From Exiguobacterium sp. KRL4 (lineage in GTDB: Bacteria > Bacillota > Bacilli > Exiguobacteriales > Exiguobacteriaceae), in the NCBI RefSeq assembly GCF_001870785.1, contig NZ_MOLV01000002.1:78681-142680 (forward strand): a stretch of 64,000 bases of DNA, given 5' to 3'. Position 1 is the first letter of the stretch. The number at the start of each line of letters is the position of its first letter. Made by a program: the position numbers and the translations under genes. Shown piece after piece: positions 54,154 to 64,000 of the stretch. The notes beneath the pieces were generated by a model, which was not told where the DNA came from, ran no database searches, and saw only the letters and a program-made list of their open reading frames with translations.

Positions 54154-55122
54154 ATGGATAAATTAATGCAAGATGCGAATCGGTTTGTGTCAGATATGGT
54201 CGATGGTCTCGTTTTAGCACATCCTGATCTTTATGCAAAAGTCGACGGAGTCAATGTCATCAAACGAAAAGAACCACTGAACGGGAAAGTCGCTCTCGTG
54301 TCTGGTGGGGGGAGTGGTCATGAACCGGCCCATGCAGGATTCATTGGAGACGGGATGCTCGCAGCAGCGGTTTGCGGAGAAGTCTTCACGTCACCGACAC
54401 CGGATATGGTCTTAGAAGGAATCAAAGCGGCAGACGGCGGAAAAGGAGTTTTGCTCGTCGTCAAAAACTATTCTGGGGACGTCATGAACTTCGATATGGC
54501 AAAAGATTTAGCCGAGCTAGAAGACATCGAAGTCGAGACGGTCATCGTCAATGATGATATCGCAATCAAAAAAGAAGAGGACCGTCGCGGTGTTGCAGGG
54601 ACGATTTTTGTCCACAAGATTGCCGGAGCTGCGGCAGCAGAAGGTAAGTCGTTAGCAGAAGTCAAAGCGGTCGCGGAAAAAGTCATTGCCGGCGTTCGCT
54701 CGATCGGAATGGCTTTGTCACCTTGTTATATGCCGGAAAGCGGGAAACCTGGTTTTGATCTGCATGAAGACGAGATGGAAATCGGGATTGGGATTCACGG
54801 GGAAAAAGGACTTGAACGCAAACCGATTGCCTCCGTCGAAGCAATCGTGACGGAATTACTGGATCGACTCACAGCTGAAGTATCAGACAAAAAAGTCGCC
54901 GTGATGGTGAACGGGATGGGTGGAACGCCGGTATCGGAATTGTATATCACCTATAAGTATGTTGCGGAACAACTGCAGGCAAAAGGGTATGACATCGTCC
55001 GACCATTCGTCGGCAATTATATGACATCGCTTGAGATGCATGGTTTCTCGATCACCCTGCTCCCGGTTGACGATGAACTGGTCGGCTACTTGGACGCTAA
55101 AACAAACGCGATTGGATTCTAA
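54154..55122 (+). CDS. dhaK: Dihydroxyacetone kinase subunit DhaK
   Basis: A 322-residue subunit binding dihydroxyacetone covalently through a His, here in 'GIGIHGEKGLERK'. 'ALVSGGGSGHEPAHAGFIGDGML' is the N-terminal signature. ATG 54154 follows GAAGGAG. First gene of dhaKLM, the PTS-type kinase that phosphorylates dihydroxyacetone using phosphoenolpyruvate. A TTGACA at 54078-54083 may be the -35; its -10 is poor. Confidence 0.94.
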   Translation: MDKLMQDANRFVSDMVDGLVLAHPDLYAKVDGVNVIKRKEPLNGKVALVSGGGSGHEPAHAGFIGDGMLAAAVCGEVFTSPTPDMVLEGIKAADGGKGVLLVVKNYSGDVMNFDMAKDLAELEDIEVETVIVNDDIAIKKEEDRRGVAGTIFVHKIAGAAAAEGKSLAEVKAVAEKVIAGVRSIGMALSPCYMPESGKPGFDLHEDEMEIGIGIHGEKGLERKPIASVEAIVTELLDRLTAEVSDKKVAVMVNGMGGTPVSELYITYKYVAEQLQAKGYDIVRPFVGNYMTSLEMHGFSITLLPVDDELVGYLDAKTNAIGF

Positions 55123-55141
55123 CTAGAAGAGGTGCAGACGG

Positions 55142-55741
55142 ATGAAGTTATCAACGGAAACATTTCGTGACGCGTTACTCGAAGCAGCAAAACAAATCGA
55201 ACAGCATAAAGACGAATTAACGGATCTGGATCGTGAAATCGGTGACGGTGACCATGGCATCAATATGTCCCGTGGTTTTCAGGCGGTTCAAAAGGAACTC
55301 GAAGCGCAGACAGATTATGAAGATCTCGGCGCGTTATCAAAACAAGTCGGGATGACGTTGATCAAGACGGTCGGAGGTGCTTCCGGACCGCTCTATGGGA
55401 CGGCATTCGTCAAATTTGCGGGAGCGTTCAAAGGAAAAACAGAAGCGGAAGGGGAAGAGTTGGCAGCTGCCTTTAAAGAAGCGACGGACGGAATTAAAAT
55501 GCGTGGGAAATCGGAATTCGGACAAAAAACGATGGTCGATATCTGGACACCGTTTTATGAAGCCTTAGAACAGGAAGCTGATTTAAAGCAAGCACTGGAT
55601 AAAGCGTTGGTCGATACGAAAGAACGGGTCGCGACGAAGGGACGGGCTTCGTATTTTGGAGACGCGACAATTGGGGTACAGGATCCCGGTTCGCTGTCGA
55701 GTGCCTTATTATTACGATCCATCGTGGAGGTGCTTCGATGA
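55142..55741 (+). CDS. dhaL: Dihydroxyacetone kinase subunit DhaL (ADP-binding)
   Basis: A 199-residue subunit that keeps ADP as a tightly bound cofactor and passes the phosphate to DhaK-bound substrate. The Mg-binding Asp cluster is in 'DLDREIGDGDHGINM' and 'GGASGPLYGTAF' is conserved. It follows dhaK by 19 bases, and its stop overlaps dhaM (ATGA). Confidence 0.94.
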   Translation: MKLSTETFRDALLEAAKQIEQHKDELTDLDREIGDGDHGINMSRGFQAVQKELEAQTDYEDLGALSKQVGMTLIKTVGGASGPLYGTAFVKFAGAFKGKTEAEGEELAAAFKEATDGIKMRGKSEFGQKTMVDIWTPFYEALEQEADLKQALDKALVDTKERVATKGRASYFGDATIGVQDPGSLSSALLLRSIVEVLR

Positions 55742-56103
55742 TTAACTTGATTTTAGTTTCCCACAGCGAGAAGTTAGCCGCTGGTCTAAAAGAATTATTG
55801 GCTGAGATGGCACCAGATACGCCGGTGTTGCTCGCAGCAGGGCTTGCGGATGGTACTATCGGGACCGATGCATCACGGATCGAAGAAACGATGAATGAAC
55901 TGACCGATGACGGATTGATTTTAACGGATATCGGTTCAGCGACGATGAACGCAGAACTTGCCCTCGAGTTATACAGTGGGGACCGGAGTGTTCAGTTCGT
56001 CGAGGCTCCGCTTGTCGAAGGTGCTTTTTTAGCAGCAGTCTTAAGCGGACAATCCAAGTCGTTAGACGAAATCGTCACTGGCGTGAAGTCTGAATTTGGA
56101 TAA
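55738..56103 (+). CDS. dhaM: PTS-dependent dihydroxyacetone kinase phosphotransferase subunit DhaM (EIIA only)
   Basis: A 121-residue mannose-EIIA-like protein with the phosphoacceptor His in 'LILVSHSEKLA'. It relays phosphate from HPr to DhaL-ADP. Unlike E. coli DhaM it has no fused HPr or EI domains, the form usual in Firmicutes. Its start overlaps the dhaL stop. A perfect-stem terminator follows. Confidence 0.92.
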   Translation: MINLILVSHSEKLAAGLKELLAEMAPDTPVLLAAGLADGTIGTDASRIEETMNELTDDGLILTDIGSATMNAELALELYSGDRSVQFVEAPLVEGAFLAAVLSGQSKSLDEIVTGVKSEFG

Positions 56104-56123
56104 ATGTCTCTTATAAAAGACCA

Positions 56124-56161
56124 AAATAAGCGTGCTCCAGAACGACGGAGCACGCTTATTT
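56124..56161 (+). terminator. Terminator of dhaKLM
   Basis: AAATAAGCGTGCTCC (56124-56138)/GGAGCACGCTTATTT (56147-56161). Confidence 0.9.
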
Positions 56162-56171
56162 CATGGAGTAT

Positions 56172-56206
56172 AAAAAACCTGACGTTCCACTGGAAGAACG
56201 TCAGGT
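56172..56206 (-). terminator. Terminator of glpFK
   Basis: ACCTGACGTTC (56177-56187)/GAACGTCAGGT (56196-56206). Read leftwards it ends in six Ts. Confidence 0.9.
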
Positions 56207-56214
56207 ACAACGAG

Positions 56215-57771
<1,557 letters not shown>

Positions 57772-57775
57772 TCAA

Positions 57776-58477
57776 TTAAAAGAGCATTTGATGAAGGAAG
57801 ACGGCAATCGCACCACCTATGAATGGACCGACGACCGGAATCCAAGAATAACTCCAGTCCGATGAACCTTTCCCTTTGATTGGTAAGATGGCGTGGGCAA
57901 TCCGTGGACCGAGGTCACGAGCCGGATTAATGGCATAACCTGTCGTACCACCAAGCGATAGACCGATGACGACAACAAGTAGACCGACGATTAACGGATT
58001 GAGTCCGTCGGCGAACGAATTGGCACCGAATGCCAAGATTCCGAAAACGAGGACAAACGTCCCGATAATCTCAGAAACAAGGTTTGATCCGGTATGACGA
58101 ATTGCTGGTCCTGTTGCAAAAACCCCTAATTTTGCAGCTTGGTCATCTGTCGCTTCAAAATGTTTCATGTAATGAAGCCAAACGAGTACCGCACCGATAA
58201 AGGCTCCGATTAACTGAGCAGCGATGTAGACGGGTACATCTGCCCATGGTAAGTCAGAGTTTAACGCTAGCGACAAAGTGACCGCTGGATTAAGGTGGGC
58301 ACCACTGGCGGCTGCAACATAAACTGCAGTCATGACAGCGAGACCCCAGGCAAACGTAATGACGATCCAGCCGCTGTTCTCCGATTTCGTCTTCTTCAAG
58401 ACGACACCCGCAACGACACCATCTCCGAGCAAAATCAGAATCATCGTTCCAATCAGCTCGCTTGTAAAATTACTCAT
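57776..58477 (-). CDS. glpF: Glycerol uptake facilitator (aquaglyceroporin)
   Basis: A 233-residue MIP-family channel with six helices and the two half-helix motifs '[11 protein letters not shown]' and '[11 protein letters not shown]'. It lets glycerol in by facilitated diffusion for GlpK trapping. RBS GGGAGGG before ATG 58477. The upstream region holds a cre site. No glpP gene or clear antiterminator leader was seen in the 70 bases of leader. Confidence 0.94.
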   Translation of the reverse strand: MSNFTSELIGTMILILLGDGVVAGVVLKKTKSENSGWIVITFAWGLAVMTAVYVAAASGAHLNPAVTLSLALNSDLPWADVPVYIAAQLIGAFIGAVLVWLHYMKHFEATDDQAAKLGVFATGPAIRHTGSNLVSEIIGTFVLVFGILAFGANSFADGLNPLIVGLLVVVIGLSLGGTTGYAINPARDLGPRIAHAILPIKGKGSSDWSYSWIPVVGPFIGGAIAVFLHQMLF

Positions 58478-58539
58478 GCAAAAACCCTCCCTTTTGGATT
58501 AAAGTGAATAATGGCCTTTCTATTTAAAACTACTCCGAA

Positions 58540-58555
58540 TTGATAACGTTTTCAA
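58540..58555 (-). promoter_or_regulatory. cre site (CcpA) overlapping the glpF promoter
   Basis: On the minus strand TTGAAAACGTTATCAA fits WTGNAANCGNWNNCWW at all 16 positions. Its TTGAAA can act as a -35, followed after 17 bases by TAGTTT. CcpA binding would block the promoter directly. Confidence 0.82.
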
Positions 58556-58623
58556 TACAATTAATTGCAAATTAGAAATGAAATTTCCTTAATTTATGTT
58601 TAAAAATATGAAAATTTGGATAA

Positions 58624-58662
58624 CAAAAAACCTTTTGTTCATTTTACAAATGAATCAAAAGG
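58624..58662 (-). terminator. Terminator of the DUF2227 gene
   Basis: CCTTTTGATTCATTT / AAATGAACAAAAGG on the minus strand, ending leftwards in six Ts. Confidence 0.85.
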
Positions 58663-58664
58663 TC

Positions 58665-59135
58665 TTAGCGGCGTTTTTTTCGTTTCTTTTTTGTCCGGAA
58701 CAAGCTGTTGGAATGATCGAGAACGATATGAATCGTACTGGCGGCGATGATGCCGATGATGAAAGCGGGCATTGCTTCAAACCAAAAATCAACCGTCTCT
58801 GAGGCGATGATTTTTGTATACAGTGCCAAAAACACCAAAGGAATGACAAAAGCTGCACTATATAACAGGCGGATGACATCACCGATGATCAAACCATGTG
58901 ACCAAATCGAGCGATGTGGCATGATTTTGACGTACGGCATCCAAAGCACTCGAAATGGTCCGAGACGATAATAAGGCTCTGATTTTAAATCCAAGTCAGG
59001 GGAGAGCCAAAGTGTGCCGACAGCAATGCCGACAGCGGTAGGTAACCAATCCGTCTGCTGCGTTGCGACCGAATACGCAACGTAACCTGCCAAGGCGACG
59101 GTATTTACTGTATCATGTACGTTTCCAGAAGGCAT
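58665..59135 (-). CDS. DUF2227-like putative metal-binding membrane protein
   Basis: A 156-residue protein with three or four hydrophobic segments and conserved histidines: 'MPSGNVHDTVNT' at the N terminus, 'SPDLDLKSEPYYRLGPF', 'MPHRSIWSHGLIIG' and 'IHIVLDHSN', plus a poly-basic C terminus. These match the DUF2227 / YdjM-like metal-dependent-hydrolase-like group. The ATG directly abuts the T tract of the lexA terminator and has no recognisable ribosome site. Yet the 'MPSG..HD' start is typical of the family, so it is kept. Confidence 0.72.
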   Translation of the reverse strand: MPSGNVHDTVNTVALAGYVAYSVATQQTDWLPTAVGIAVGTLWLSPDLDLKSEPYYRLGPFRVLWMPYVKIMPHRSIWSHGLIIGDVIRLLYSAAFVIPLVFLALYTKIIASETVDFWFEAMPAFIIGIIAASTIHIVLDHSNSLFRTKKKRKKRR

Positions 59136-59160
59136 AAAAAAAGACCAGCTCAGCTGGTCC
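59136..59160 (-). terminator. Terminator of lexA
   Basis: GACCAGCT/AGCTGGTC palindrome (59143-59159), followed leftwards by seven Ts (59136-59142 complement). Confidence 0.8.
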
Positions 59161-59165
59161 CTCGC

Positions 59166-59780
59166 TTAGTGGATCGTCCGATATACGCCGATGACCTTAC
59201 CGAGAATCGAGACATTATCGAAATACATCGGGTCCATCGAATCGTTTTCGGGTTGAAGACGTACTTGTTGATCTTCTAAAAAGAACCGTTTGACCGTCGC
59301 TTCGCTATCTTCGGTCATAGCGACGACGATTTCACCATTTTCTGCTGTGTTCTGTTGCCGTACGATGACACGATCACCGTCGAGAATCCCTGCGTTAATC
59401 ATTGATTCACCGTCGATCGTCAACATGAAGACGTTCTCGTTCCCGACGTAGTGAGCCGGAAGCGGAAAATGTTCTTCGATGTTTTCGATTGCTGTAATCG
59501 GAAATCCAGCGGTTACTTTCCCGATGACGGGAATATGAACGATGGCTTCGTGATCTTCATCAGGTTTATCAAGCAATATCTCAATCGCACGTGGTTTAGT
59601 TGGGTCACGGCGAATCAGTCCGCGTTTTTCTAGACGATCCAAGTGACCGTGTACCGTTGAGCTTGAAGCAAGACCAACAGCTTCACCGATTTCACGAACT
59701 GAAGGTGGATACCCTTTCAGTTTCACTTGAGCGATGATATAGTCAAGGATTTCTTGTTGCCGTTTAGACATTTTCCGCAT
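59166..59780 (-). CDS. lexA: LexA, SOS repressor
   Basis: A 204-residue repressor. The N-terminal winged helix has '[25 protein letters not shown]'-type sequence (about 25-48). The self-cleavage bond Ala-Gly is in 'VTAGFP', the catalytic Ser in 'IDGESMI' and the Lys in 'ATVKRFF'. It represses the SOS genes until RecA filaments trigger autocleavage. ATG 59780 follows GAGGTGG. It is divergent from yneA, with three LexA boxes between. Confidence 0.96.
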   Translation of the reverse strand: MRKMSKRQQEILDYIIAQVKLKGYPPSVREIGEAVGLASSSTVHGHLDRLEKRGLIRRDPTKPRAIEILLDKPDEDHEAIVHIPVIGKVTAGFPITAIENIEEHFPLPAHYVGNENVFMLTIDGESMINAGILDGDRVIVRQQNTAENGEIVVAMTEDSEATVKRFFLEDQQVRLQPENDSMDPMYFDNVSILGKVIGVYRTIH

Positions 59781-59869
59781 ATGAATTGCCACCTCTTTCC
59801 GGATTGGTTTTTGTAGGATATAGGAATACATGTTTCTAAAATCACTATAACATAGAACAAATGAGCGTA

Positions 59870-59883
59870 CAAACAATTGTTCG
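59870..59883. promoter_or_regulatory. LexA (SOS) box 1
   Basis: CAAACAATTGTTCG differs from the Bacillus SOS box CGAAC-N4-GTTCG at one position. Closest of three to lexA. Confidence 0.8.
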
Positions 59884-59898
59884 ACATTTTATGTTGAC

Positions 59899-59912
59899 CG
59901 AACACTGGTTCT
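59899..59912. promoter_or_regulatory. LexA (SOS) box 2
   Basis: CGAACACTGGTTCT, one mismatch to CGAAC-N4-GTTCG. Centre-to-centre 29 bases from box 1. Confidence 0.82.
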
Positions 59913-59931
59913 TGGTTTAAGATGAGTTATG

Positions 59932-59945
59932 CGAACAATTGTTCC
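59932..59945. promoter_or_regulatory. LexA (SOS) box 3
   Basis: CGAACAATTGTTCC, one mismatch to CGAAC-N4-GTTCG, 45 bases before the yneA start. Confidence 0.82.
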
Positions 59946-59989
59946 GAGAACATCTATTCTAAATCATTTTTTAATTGGAGGGATTTATC

Positions 59990-60277
59990 ATGATGCATAC
60001 GATTCGTACCCATGCCTTTTCCATTGTTTTTTATACGCTTAGCTTCGCGTTCATCCTTTTTCTTCTCACTCCTCGACCAGATGAAAAGGTCGATCAATTA
60101 CTCACGGCATCCGTTACGGTCGACCAAGATGCGACGGTCGAACAAGTCGCAAAAGTCTATAACGATGGGTCGATGACCGATCAAGAATATGTCAAATGGT
60201 TGATTGAGAACAATGAACTAGAGACGACCCATACTATTTCGAAAAACAAAATCGTTGTACCAATCGCACAACAATGA
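59990..60277 (+). CDS. yneA: Cell division suppressor YneA
   Basis: A 95-residue membrane-anchored SOS protein: one N-terminal membrane segment ('IVFYTLSFAFILFLL') and an extracytoplasmic LysM-like domain ('VTVDQDATVEQVAKVYND' to 'ISKNKIVVPIA'). In B. subtilis YneA blocks division during DNA damage and is removed by proteases. ATG 59990 follows TTGGAGGG; earlier TTG 59975 precedes the ribosome site. SOS-controlled through boxes 1-3. Confidence 0.87.
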   Translation: MMHTIRTHAFSIVFYTLSFAFILFLLTPRPDEKVDQLLTASVTVDQDATVEQVAKVYNDGSMTDQEYVKWLIENNELETTHTISKNKIVVPIAQQ

Positions 60278-60322
60278 CAAACTGTAAAAGTTGGTAGTGT
60301 GAATGAACGAACAGGGGTGTGA

Positions 60323-60982
<660 letters not shown>

Positions 60983-60983
60983 G

Positions 60984-61030
60984 AAAGCAGGTGGATGCGC
61001 GAACGACGCATCAAACTTGCTTTTTTTTTT
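60984..61030 (+). terminator. Terminator after yneB
   Basis: AAGCAGGTGGATGCG / CGCATCAAACTTGCTT (mismatches in the middle), then ten Ts. It separates ynzC from the yneAB transcript. Confidence 0.8.
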
Positions 61031-61094
61031 CGTCTCTTTTACAGTAAGATTACTATTGAATGCTCAATGTCGAGTCAACAGAAAGAGGGATATC

Positions 61095-61331
61095 ATGTTA
61101 TCACAAGAACAACTAGACCGGATTAATGAATTAGCCAATAAATCAAAAGTCGAGCCGTTGACGGATGCGGAGACGGCAGAACAAAAAGAACTAAGAACAG
61201 CGTATTTGGAAGCTTTCCGTGGTTCATTCAAAAATCAGATGATGGGTATCAAAATCGTCGATGAAGAAGGAACGGACGTTACGCCGGGGAAATTAAAGCA
61301 AGCACAAGAAGAAGAACGGAACAAACAGTAA
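61095..61331 (+). CDS. ynzC: DUF896 family protein YnzC
   Basis: A 78-residue helical protein: 'LDRINELANKSKVEPLTDAETAEQKELR' and 'YLEAFRGSFKNQM' are the DUF896 signature. In B. subtilis it belongs to the yneA-yneB-ynzC SOS operon; here a terminator precedes it. RBS AGAGGGA. Confidence 0.9.
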   Translation: MLSQEQLDRINELANKSKVEPLTDAETAEQKELRTAYLEAFRGSFKNQMMGIKIVDEEGTDVTPGKLKQAQEEERNKQ

Positions 61332-61337
61332 TCAGAC

Positions 61338-61379
61338 AAAAGCTATGTCGCTCAATGGATGAGCGGGGTAGCTTTTTTT
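61338..61379 (+). terminator. Terminator after ynzC
   Basis: AAAGCTA...CGCTC / GAGCG...TAGCTTTTTTT. Confidence 0.85.
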
Positions 61380-61470
61380 GATGAAAATCAGGTAATGTGT
61401 CTTCCGAAAGTACTCGAAAAACGGCAATAGAGAGCGCATTCATTTTAATGTGACATACTATTTAGAAAAG

Positions 61471-61499
61471 TTGTATCACATTTCTTGATATGCTAAAAT
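61471..61499 (+). promoter_or_regulatory. Promoter of tkt
   Basis: TTGTAT (61471-61476), 17-base spacer, TAAAAT (61494-61499). An imperfect inverted repeat TGTGACATAC/GTATCACA (61450-61480) overlaps the -35. Confidence 0.65.
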
Positions 61500-61536
61500 G
61501 AGAAGGAATTTGTGAAAAAGAGAGAGGATGATTGTT

Positions 61537-63516
61537 TTGACGAACATGACAACAGTAGAATTATTAGCAGTAAATACGATTCGTACCTTATCAATTGATG
61601 CAGTACAAAAAGCGAACTCGGGTCACCCGGGAATGCCGATGGGTGCAGCACCGATGGCATTTACATTATGGGCGGATCATATGAACCACAACCCTAAAAA
61701 TCCAGAATGGTTCAACCGTGACCGTTTTGTACTTTCAGCAGGACACGGTTCAATGCTTCTCTACTCACTCCTCCATTTATCAGGCTATGATCTTGCGATG
61801 GATGACTTGAAGTCATTCCGTCAATGGAATTCGAAAACACCAGGTCATCCAGAGTATCGTCACACAGCAGGTGTTGATGCGACGACTGGTCCACTCGGAC
61901 AAGGCATCGCGATGGCTGTCGGGATGGCGATGGCAGAACGTCACTTGGAAGCAAAATACAACCGTGACGAGTTAAACGTTGTGGATCACTTCACATACGG
62001 GATTTGCGGAGACGGCGATTTAATGGAAGGTGTCTCAGCAGAAGCGGCTTCACTTGCAGGACATTTAGGTCTTGGTAAACTGGTCGTCCTGTATGATTCA
62101 AATGACATCTCACTCGACGGTGATCTTGATAAATCGTTCTCTGAAAACGTTCAACAACGTTTTGAAGCGTACAACTGGCAAGTCATTCGTGTTGAAGATG
62201 GAACGGATCTCGATTCGATTTCAAAAGCACTTGAAGCGGCAAAAGCAGAAACAACAAAACCGACATTGATCGAAGTCAAAACAGTCATCGGATTTGGTTC
62301 ACCAAACAAATCAGGGAAATCTGCTTCGCACGGTGCACCACTCGGAGATGCGGAAATCAAGTTGACGAAAGCAAGCTACGTCTGGGACCACGAAGAATTC
62401 TACGTGCCGGACGAAGTCAAAGACTTGTTCGAAGAGCGGATCGTCAAACGTGGTGCTGATACAGAAGCAGCATGGGCTGACAAGATGGAGCAATACAAAT
62501 CAGCACATCCGGAATTGCATGCTGAACTCGTTCAAGCGATCAACAACGAACTGCCAAGCAACTGGGAAGCAGATTTACCAACATATGATCTGACATCGAA
62601 AAAAGCAACACGTCAGACAAGTGGTGAAGTCTTAAACGCCCTTGCGAAAAACATCCCGTCGATCTTCGGTGGATCAGCTGACTTAGCAGGATCCAACAAC
62701 ACGATGCTCAAAGGGGAAGCTGACTTCGATATCGATCCAAGCGGTCGTAACATCTGGTTTGGTGTCCGTGAGTTCGCGATGGCAGCAGCTGTCAACGGTA
62801 TGGCGTTACACGGTGGTGTCATTCCTTACGGTGCAACATTCTTCGTCTTCTCGGATTACCTCCGTCCAGCTGTCCGTTTAGCTGCTTTGATGGGGATCCA
62901 GTCGATCTTCGTCTTGACACATGACTCGATTGCCGTTGGAGAAGATGGTCCGACACACGAGCCGGTTGAACACTTGATGAGTTTCCGTGCAATGCCGAAC
63001 TTGACAGTCTATCGTCCGGCAGACGGAAAAGAAACGATTGCGGCTTGGAAAACAGCGGTCCAATCGAAAAACAAACCAACACTTCTCGTCATGACACGTC
63101 AAGGATTACCAGAACTTGAAGGTACGACGGTCGAAGGCGCTGAAAAAGGTGGATATGTCATTGCAGGTGACATCGAAACAGCGGATACGATCTTGATGGG
63201 AACAGGTTCTGAAGTGCATCTGTTAGTCGAAGCGCAACAACAACTCGGTGAAAAGGTTGCTGTCGTCTCACTTCCATCATGGGAATTATTCGAAGCCCAA
63301 TCAGCAGAGTACAAAGAATCGGTCTTGCCAAAACGCATCACGAAGCGTCTTGCGATTGAAGCCGGTGCTTCACTCGGATGGTACAAATATGTAGGAACAG
63401 AAGGTCAAGTCATCGGAATCGATCGTTTTGGTGCTTCTGCTCCTGGAGATCTTCTCTTAAAAGAGTACGGCATGTCTGTTGAAAATGTCTTGAACACAGT
63501 CAAGCAGCTCGGTTGA
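61537..63516 (+). CDS. tkt: Transketolase
   Basis: A 659-residue thiamine-diphosphate enzyme of the pentose phosphate pathway: '[20 protein letters not shown]', TPP motif '[20 protein letters not shown]', '[10 protein letters not shown]', '[20 protein letters not shown]'. TTG 61537 is nine bases after GAGAGG; ATG 61528 abuts it, and ATG 61546 is a further option. B. subtilis has tkt next to ynzC too. Confidence 0.96.
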   Translation: MTNMTTVELLAVNTIRTLSIDAVQKANSGHPGMPMGAAPMAFTLWADHMNHNPKNPEWFNRDRFVLSAGHGSMLLYSLLHLSGYDLAMDDLKSFRQWNSKTPGHPEYRHTAGVDATTGPLGQGIAMAVGMAMAERHLEAKYNRDELNVVDHFTYGICGDGDLMEGVSAEAASLAGHLGLGKLVVLYDSNDISLDGDLDKSFSENVQQRFEAYNWQVIRVEDGTDLDSISKALEAAKAETTKPTLIEVKTVIGFGSPNKSGKSASHGAPLGDAEIKLTKASYVWDHEEFYVPDEVKDLFEERIVKRGADTEAAWADKMEQYKSAHPELHAELVQAINNELPSNWEADLPTYDLTSKKATRQTSGEVLNALAKNIPSIFGGSADLAGSNNTMLKGEADFDIDPSGRNIWFGVREFAMAAAVNGMALHGGVIPYGATFFVFSDYLRPAVRLAALMGIQSIFVLTHDSIAVGEDGPTHEPVEHLMSFRAMPNLTVYRPADGKETIAAWKTAVQSKNKPTLLVMTRQGLPELEGTTVEGAEKGGYVIAGDIETADTILMGTGSEVHLLVEAQQQLGEKVAVVSLPSWELFEAQSAEYKESVLPKRITKRLAIEAGASLGWYKYVGTEGQVIGIDRFGASAPGDLLLKEYGMSVENVLNTVKQLG

Positions 63517-63521
63517 TGAAG

Positions 63522-63550
63522 AAAGGTGCGCAAACGCGCACCTTTTTTTT
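63522..63550 (+). terminator. Terminator of tkt
   Basis: AAAGGTGCGC (63522-63531)/GCGCACCTTT (63536-63545), then Ts. Confidence 0.9.
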
Positions 63551-63622
63551 GCATTATCTATGCAAAGGCTTTAAATTATAGTATAGTAAAAAGCGACGTT
63601 TGAAGTTAGAGGAGGAAGCAAC

Positions 63623-63853
63623 TTGGCTACATGGATTTGGATTTTAATTGCCCTTCTTTGCTTGGTAGCTGGTGTCGCCCTTGGTTTCTATATCGCTCGC
63701 CGATACATGATGAACTATTTGGAGCAAAACCCACCAATCAACGAAGATATGATTAAGACATTGATGATGCAAATGGGTCAAAAGCCATCACAAAAGAAAG
63801 TCAACCAAGTGATGCGTTCAATGAGTGGTTCAATGAAATCACCGAAAAAATAA
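63623..63853 (+). CDS. yneF: UPF0154 membrane protein YneF
   Basis: A 76-residue protein with one N-terminal membrane segment ('[31 protein letters not shown]' region) and a charged tail '[19 protein letters not shown]', the UPF0154 hallmark. TTG start behind AGGAGGAAG. Follows tkt as in B. subtilis. Function unknown. Confidence 0.93.
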   Translation: MATWIWILIALLCLVAGVALGFYIARRYMMNYLEQNPPINEDMIKTLMMQMGQKPSQKKVNQVMRSMSGSMKSPKK

Positions 63854-63861
63854 TGACTTGT

Positions 63862-63887
63862 AAAAGGAGACCAGTTTGGTCTCCTTT
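63862..63887 (+). terminator. Terminator after yneF
   Basis: AAAAGGAGACCA (63862-63873)/TGGTCTCCTTT (63877-63887), with a weak T tract. A second hairpin with six Ts follows at 63906-63942. Confidence 0.75.
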
Positions 63888-63905
63888 CAGACTGAAGACA
63901 AAGTA

Positions 63906-63942
63906 GCGGTTTTTCTCTTTATCGAGAAGAATCGCTTTTTTG
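63906..63942 (+). terminator. Second terminator-like hairpin
   Basis: AGCG-TTTTTCTC / GAGAAGAA-CGCT with one bulge, followed by six Ts. Confidence 0.65.
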
Positions 63943-63970
63943 TTCGCTTCGAATCGTTTTCCTGGGACAA

Positions 63971-63997
63971 GCATCGCGCCGCATCGCGCCGCATCGC
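63971..63997. repeat. Short tandem repeat at the right edge
   Basis: GCATCGCGCC occurs twice in tandem (63971-63980, 63981-63990), followed by GCATCGC (63991-63997). The array is cut by the window end. Confidence 0.7.
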
Positions 63998-64000
63998 TTC

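Overview
The window is a low-to-mid GC Bacillales chromosome segment. Gene content and order best fit an Exiguobacterium species. The evidence is Bacillus-type blocks (ricA-mutS-mutL; miaA-hfq, hflX-ynbB-glnR-glnA; lexA-yneA-yneB-ynzC-tkt-yneF), frequent TTG starts behind strong AGGAGG-type ribosome sites, and no sporulation genes such as cotE or spoVK where B. subtilis has them. The genus is an inference from protein flavour; no rRNA or tRNA gene was found to test it.

Layout. 0-2 kb: a Fur-controlled siderophore-binding lipoprotein cut by the left edge, then a lone tnpB (IS200/IS605 type) with palindromic ends and a probable guide-RNA region. 2-8 kb: a fused LppM-like/alpha-beta-hydrolase membrane protein overlapping a phytoene-desaturase-like flavoprotein, a small unknown gene, a DUF445 membrane protein and AlkA. 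8-13 kb: ricA, mutS, mutL. 13-44.5 kb: an accessory and metabolic stretch with lrgAB, a TmrB-like kinase, an orphan sensor kinase, nrdDG behind a probable NrdR site, an MFS pump with its TetR regulator, a FAH-family enzyme and the fruRKA operon with a cre site. It continues with an ArAE-type membrane protein, a T-box-controlled phenylalanine hydroxylase, a MazG-like protein, an alkyltransferase-like protein with a CDF transporter, a stress flavoprotein, an LLM oxidoreductase, an SH3/NlpC-P60 wall hydrolase, ABC transporters, a siderophore-type N-hydroxylase, HtrA, a DoxX protein and an SGNH hydrolase. 44.6-51.5 kb: miaA-hfq, a degenerate tyrosine recombinase, hflX-ynbB and glnRA with a GlnR operator. 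51.6-59 kb: an AT-rich patch with a candidate PD-(D/E)xK nuclease, remnants of a yjdI-yjdJ-like pair, azlCD, dhaKLM, glpFK and a DUF2227 protein. 59-64 kb: the SOS locus (lexA, three LexA boxes, yneA, yneB, ynzC), then tkt and yneF.

How the parts fit. Carbon flow is tied to the PTS: fruRKA imports and activates fructose, glpFK imports and phosphorylates glycerol, and dhaKLM phosphorylates dihydroxyacetone. cre-like sites lie before fruR and glpF. DNA maintenance is well represented (MutSL, AlkA, alkyltransferase-like protein, LexA regulon). Amino-acid status is read by GlnR for nitrogen and by a probable tyrosine T-box at the phenylalanine hydroxylase. The accessory genes sit largely between mutL and miaA and between glnA and lexA, two intervals that are also variable in B. 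subtilis.

The items most worth a second look are the orphan nuclease in the AT-rich patch, the tnpB element with its RNA, the LppM-hydrolase fusion, the T-box logic at phhA and the recombinase that has lost both catalytic histidines. No CRISPR array, prophage or large defence cluster was seen.
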